Positions 14,601 to 14,635 of a stretch of DNA of 14,635 bases are shown in pieces. The notes beneath the pieces were generated by a model. That model was not told where the DNA came from. It saw only the letters and a program-made list of their open reading frames with translations, and did not search any database. Position 1 is the stretch's first letter. Each line of letters opens with the position of its first letter. The DNA lies in the NCBI GenBank assembly GCA_964609155.1, contig CAZSRF010000044.1:1-14635 (forward strand), given 5' to 3'. The stretch comes from JAGOUU01 sp964609155. Its GTDB lineage: Bacteria > Pseudomonadota > Gammaproteobacteria > JAGOUU01. The position numbers and the translations under genes are program-made.

Positions 14601-14635
14601 GCAACAAATTTTCATCTGAAGTACTAGTGTAAACT
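14581..14635. repeat. right copy of 55-bp perfect terminal inverted repeat
   Basis: This is the exact reverse complement of bases 1-55. Together the two copies mean that extending the contig outward at either side enters the same sequence reading in the same direction. That is expected for copies of one dispersed element in opposite orientation on the two flanks. The 22-codon ORF ends inside it. Confidence 0.9.

Noticed and set aside
1..14635. The terminal inverted repeats as telomere-like ends of a linear plasmid or phage.
   Set aside because: The interior is essential chromosomal housekeeping genes without replication, partition or phage genes, and 55 bp equals a common assembly k-mer; a contig bounded by repeats is the simpler reading.

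Overview
The window reads as a chromosomal contig from an AT-rich gammaproteobacterium (G+C about one third by eye). The evidence is gene content and order. Two gene runs typical of that class are present: ribF-ileS-lspA, and miaB-ybeY-corC(ybeX)-lnt. A DUF4124 envelope protein and a stand-alone pyrB add to this. AT richness, loss of expected partner genes and two unrecognised proteins would suit a host-associated or reduced-genome lineage (for example Legionellales-like), but that placement is inference; no gene here fixes the genus.

Layout. Bases 1-55 and 14581-14635 are perfect inverted copies of each other, so both ends of the contig run into the same sequence. Next comes a secreted DUF4124 protein (283-987, +), convergent with a minus-strand run transcribed right to left: an unrecognised Ala/Ser/Lys-rich protein (5872-6942), ribF (4774-5739), ileS (1729-4644) and lspA (999-1520). 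A GC-rich inverted-repeat element of about 117 bp (1598-1714) separates ileS from lspA, which are normally almost adjacent. Divergent from the 356-aa protein is a plus-strand run: miaB (7113-8453), a 215-bp gap where ybeZ would be expected, then tightly packed ybeY, corC and lnt (8669-11637). A MazEF-type toxin-antitoxin pair with its own near-consensus promoter follows (11766-12384). It converges, over a shared hairpin, on an unrecognised three-helix membrane protein with a charged tail (12456-13265, -). pyrB (13487-14416, +) starts divergently from that protein. The last 219 bp hold two hairpins, a 22-codon ORF with a strong ribosome-binding site, and the right terminal repeat.

Function. 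The conserved genes cover flavin cofactors (RibF), isoleucyl-tRNA charging (IleS), lipoprotein maturation (LspA removes the signal peptide, Lnt adds the third acyl chain), tRNA hypermodification (MiaB), rRNA maturation and ribosome quality (YbeY), a CBS-domain protein (CorC) and the committed step of pyrimidine synthesis (PyrB). The accessory layer is the two unknown proteins, the toxin-antitoxin pair, the repeats and the small terminal ORF. A pattern across the window is that most housekeeping genes lack a recognisable Shine-Dalgarno sequence, while the accessory genes have strong ones.

No tRNA, rRNA, CRISPR array, intact insertion sequence or phage gene was seen. No strong case for an undescribed multi-gene system is visible. 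The best candidates for novelty are the 356-aa and 269-aa proteins and the intergenic repeats.
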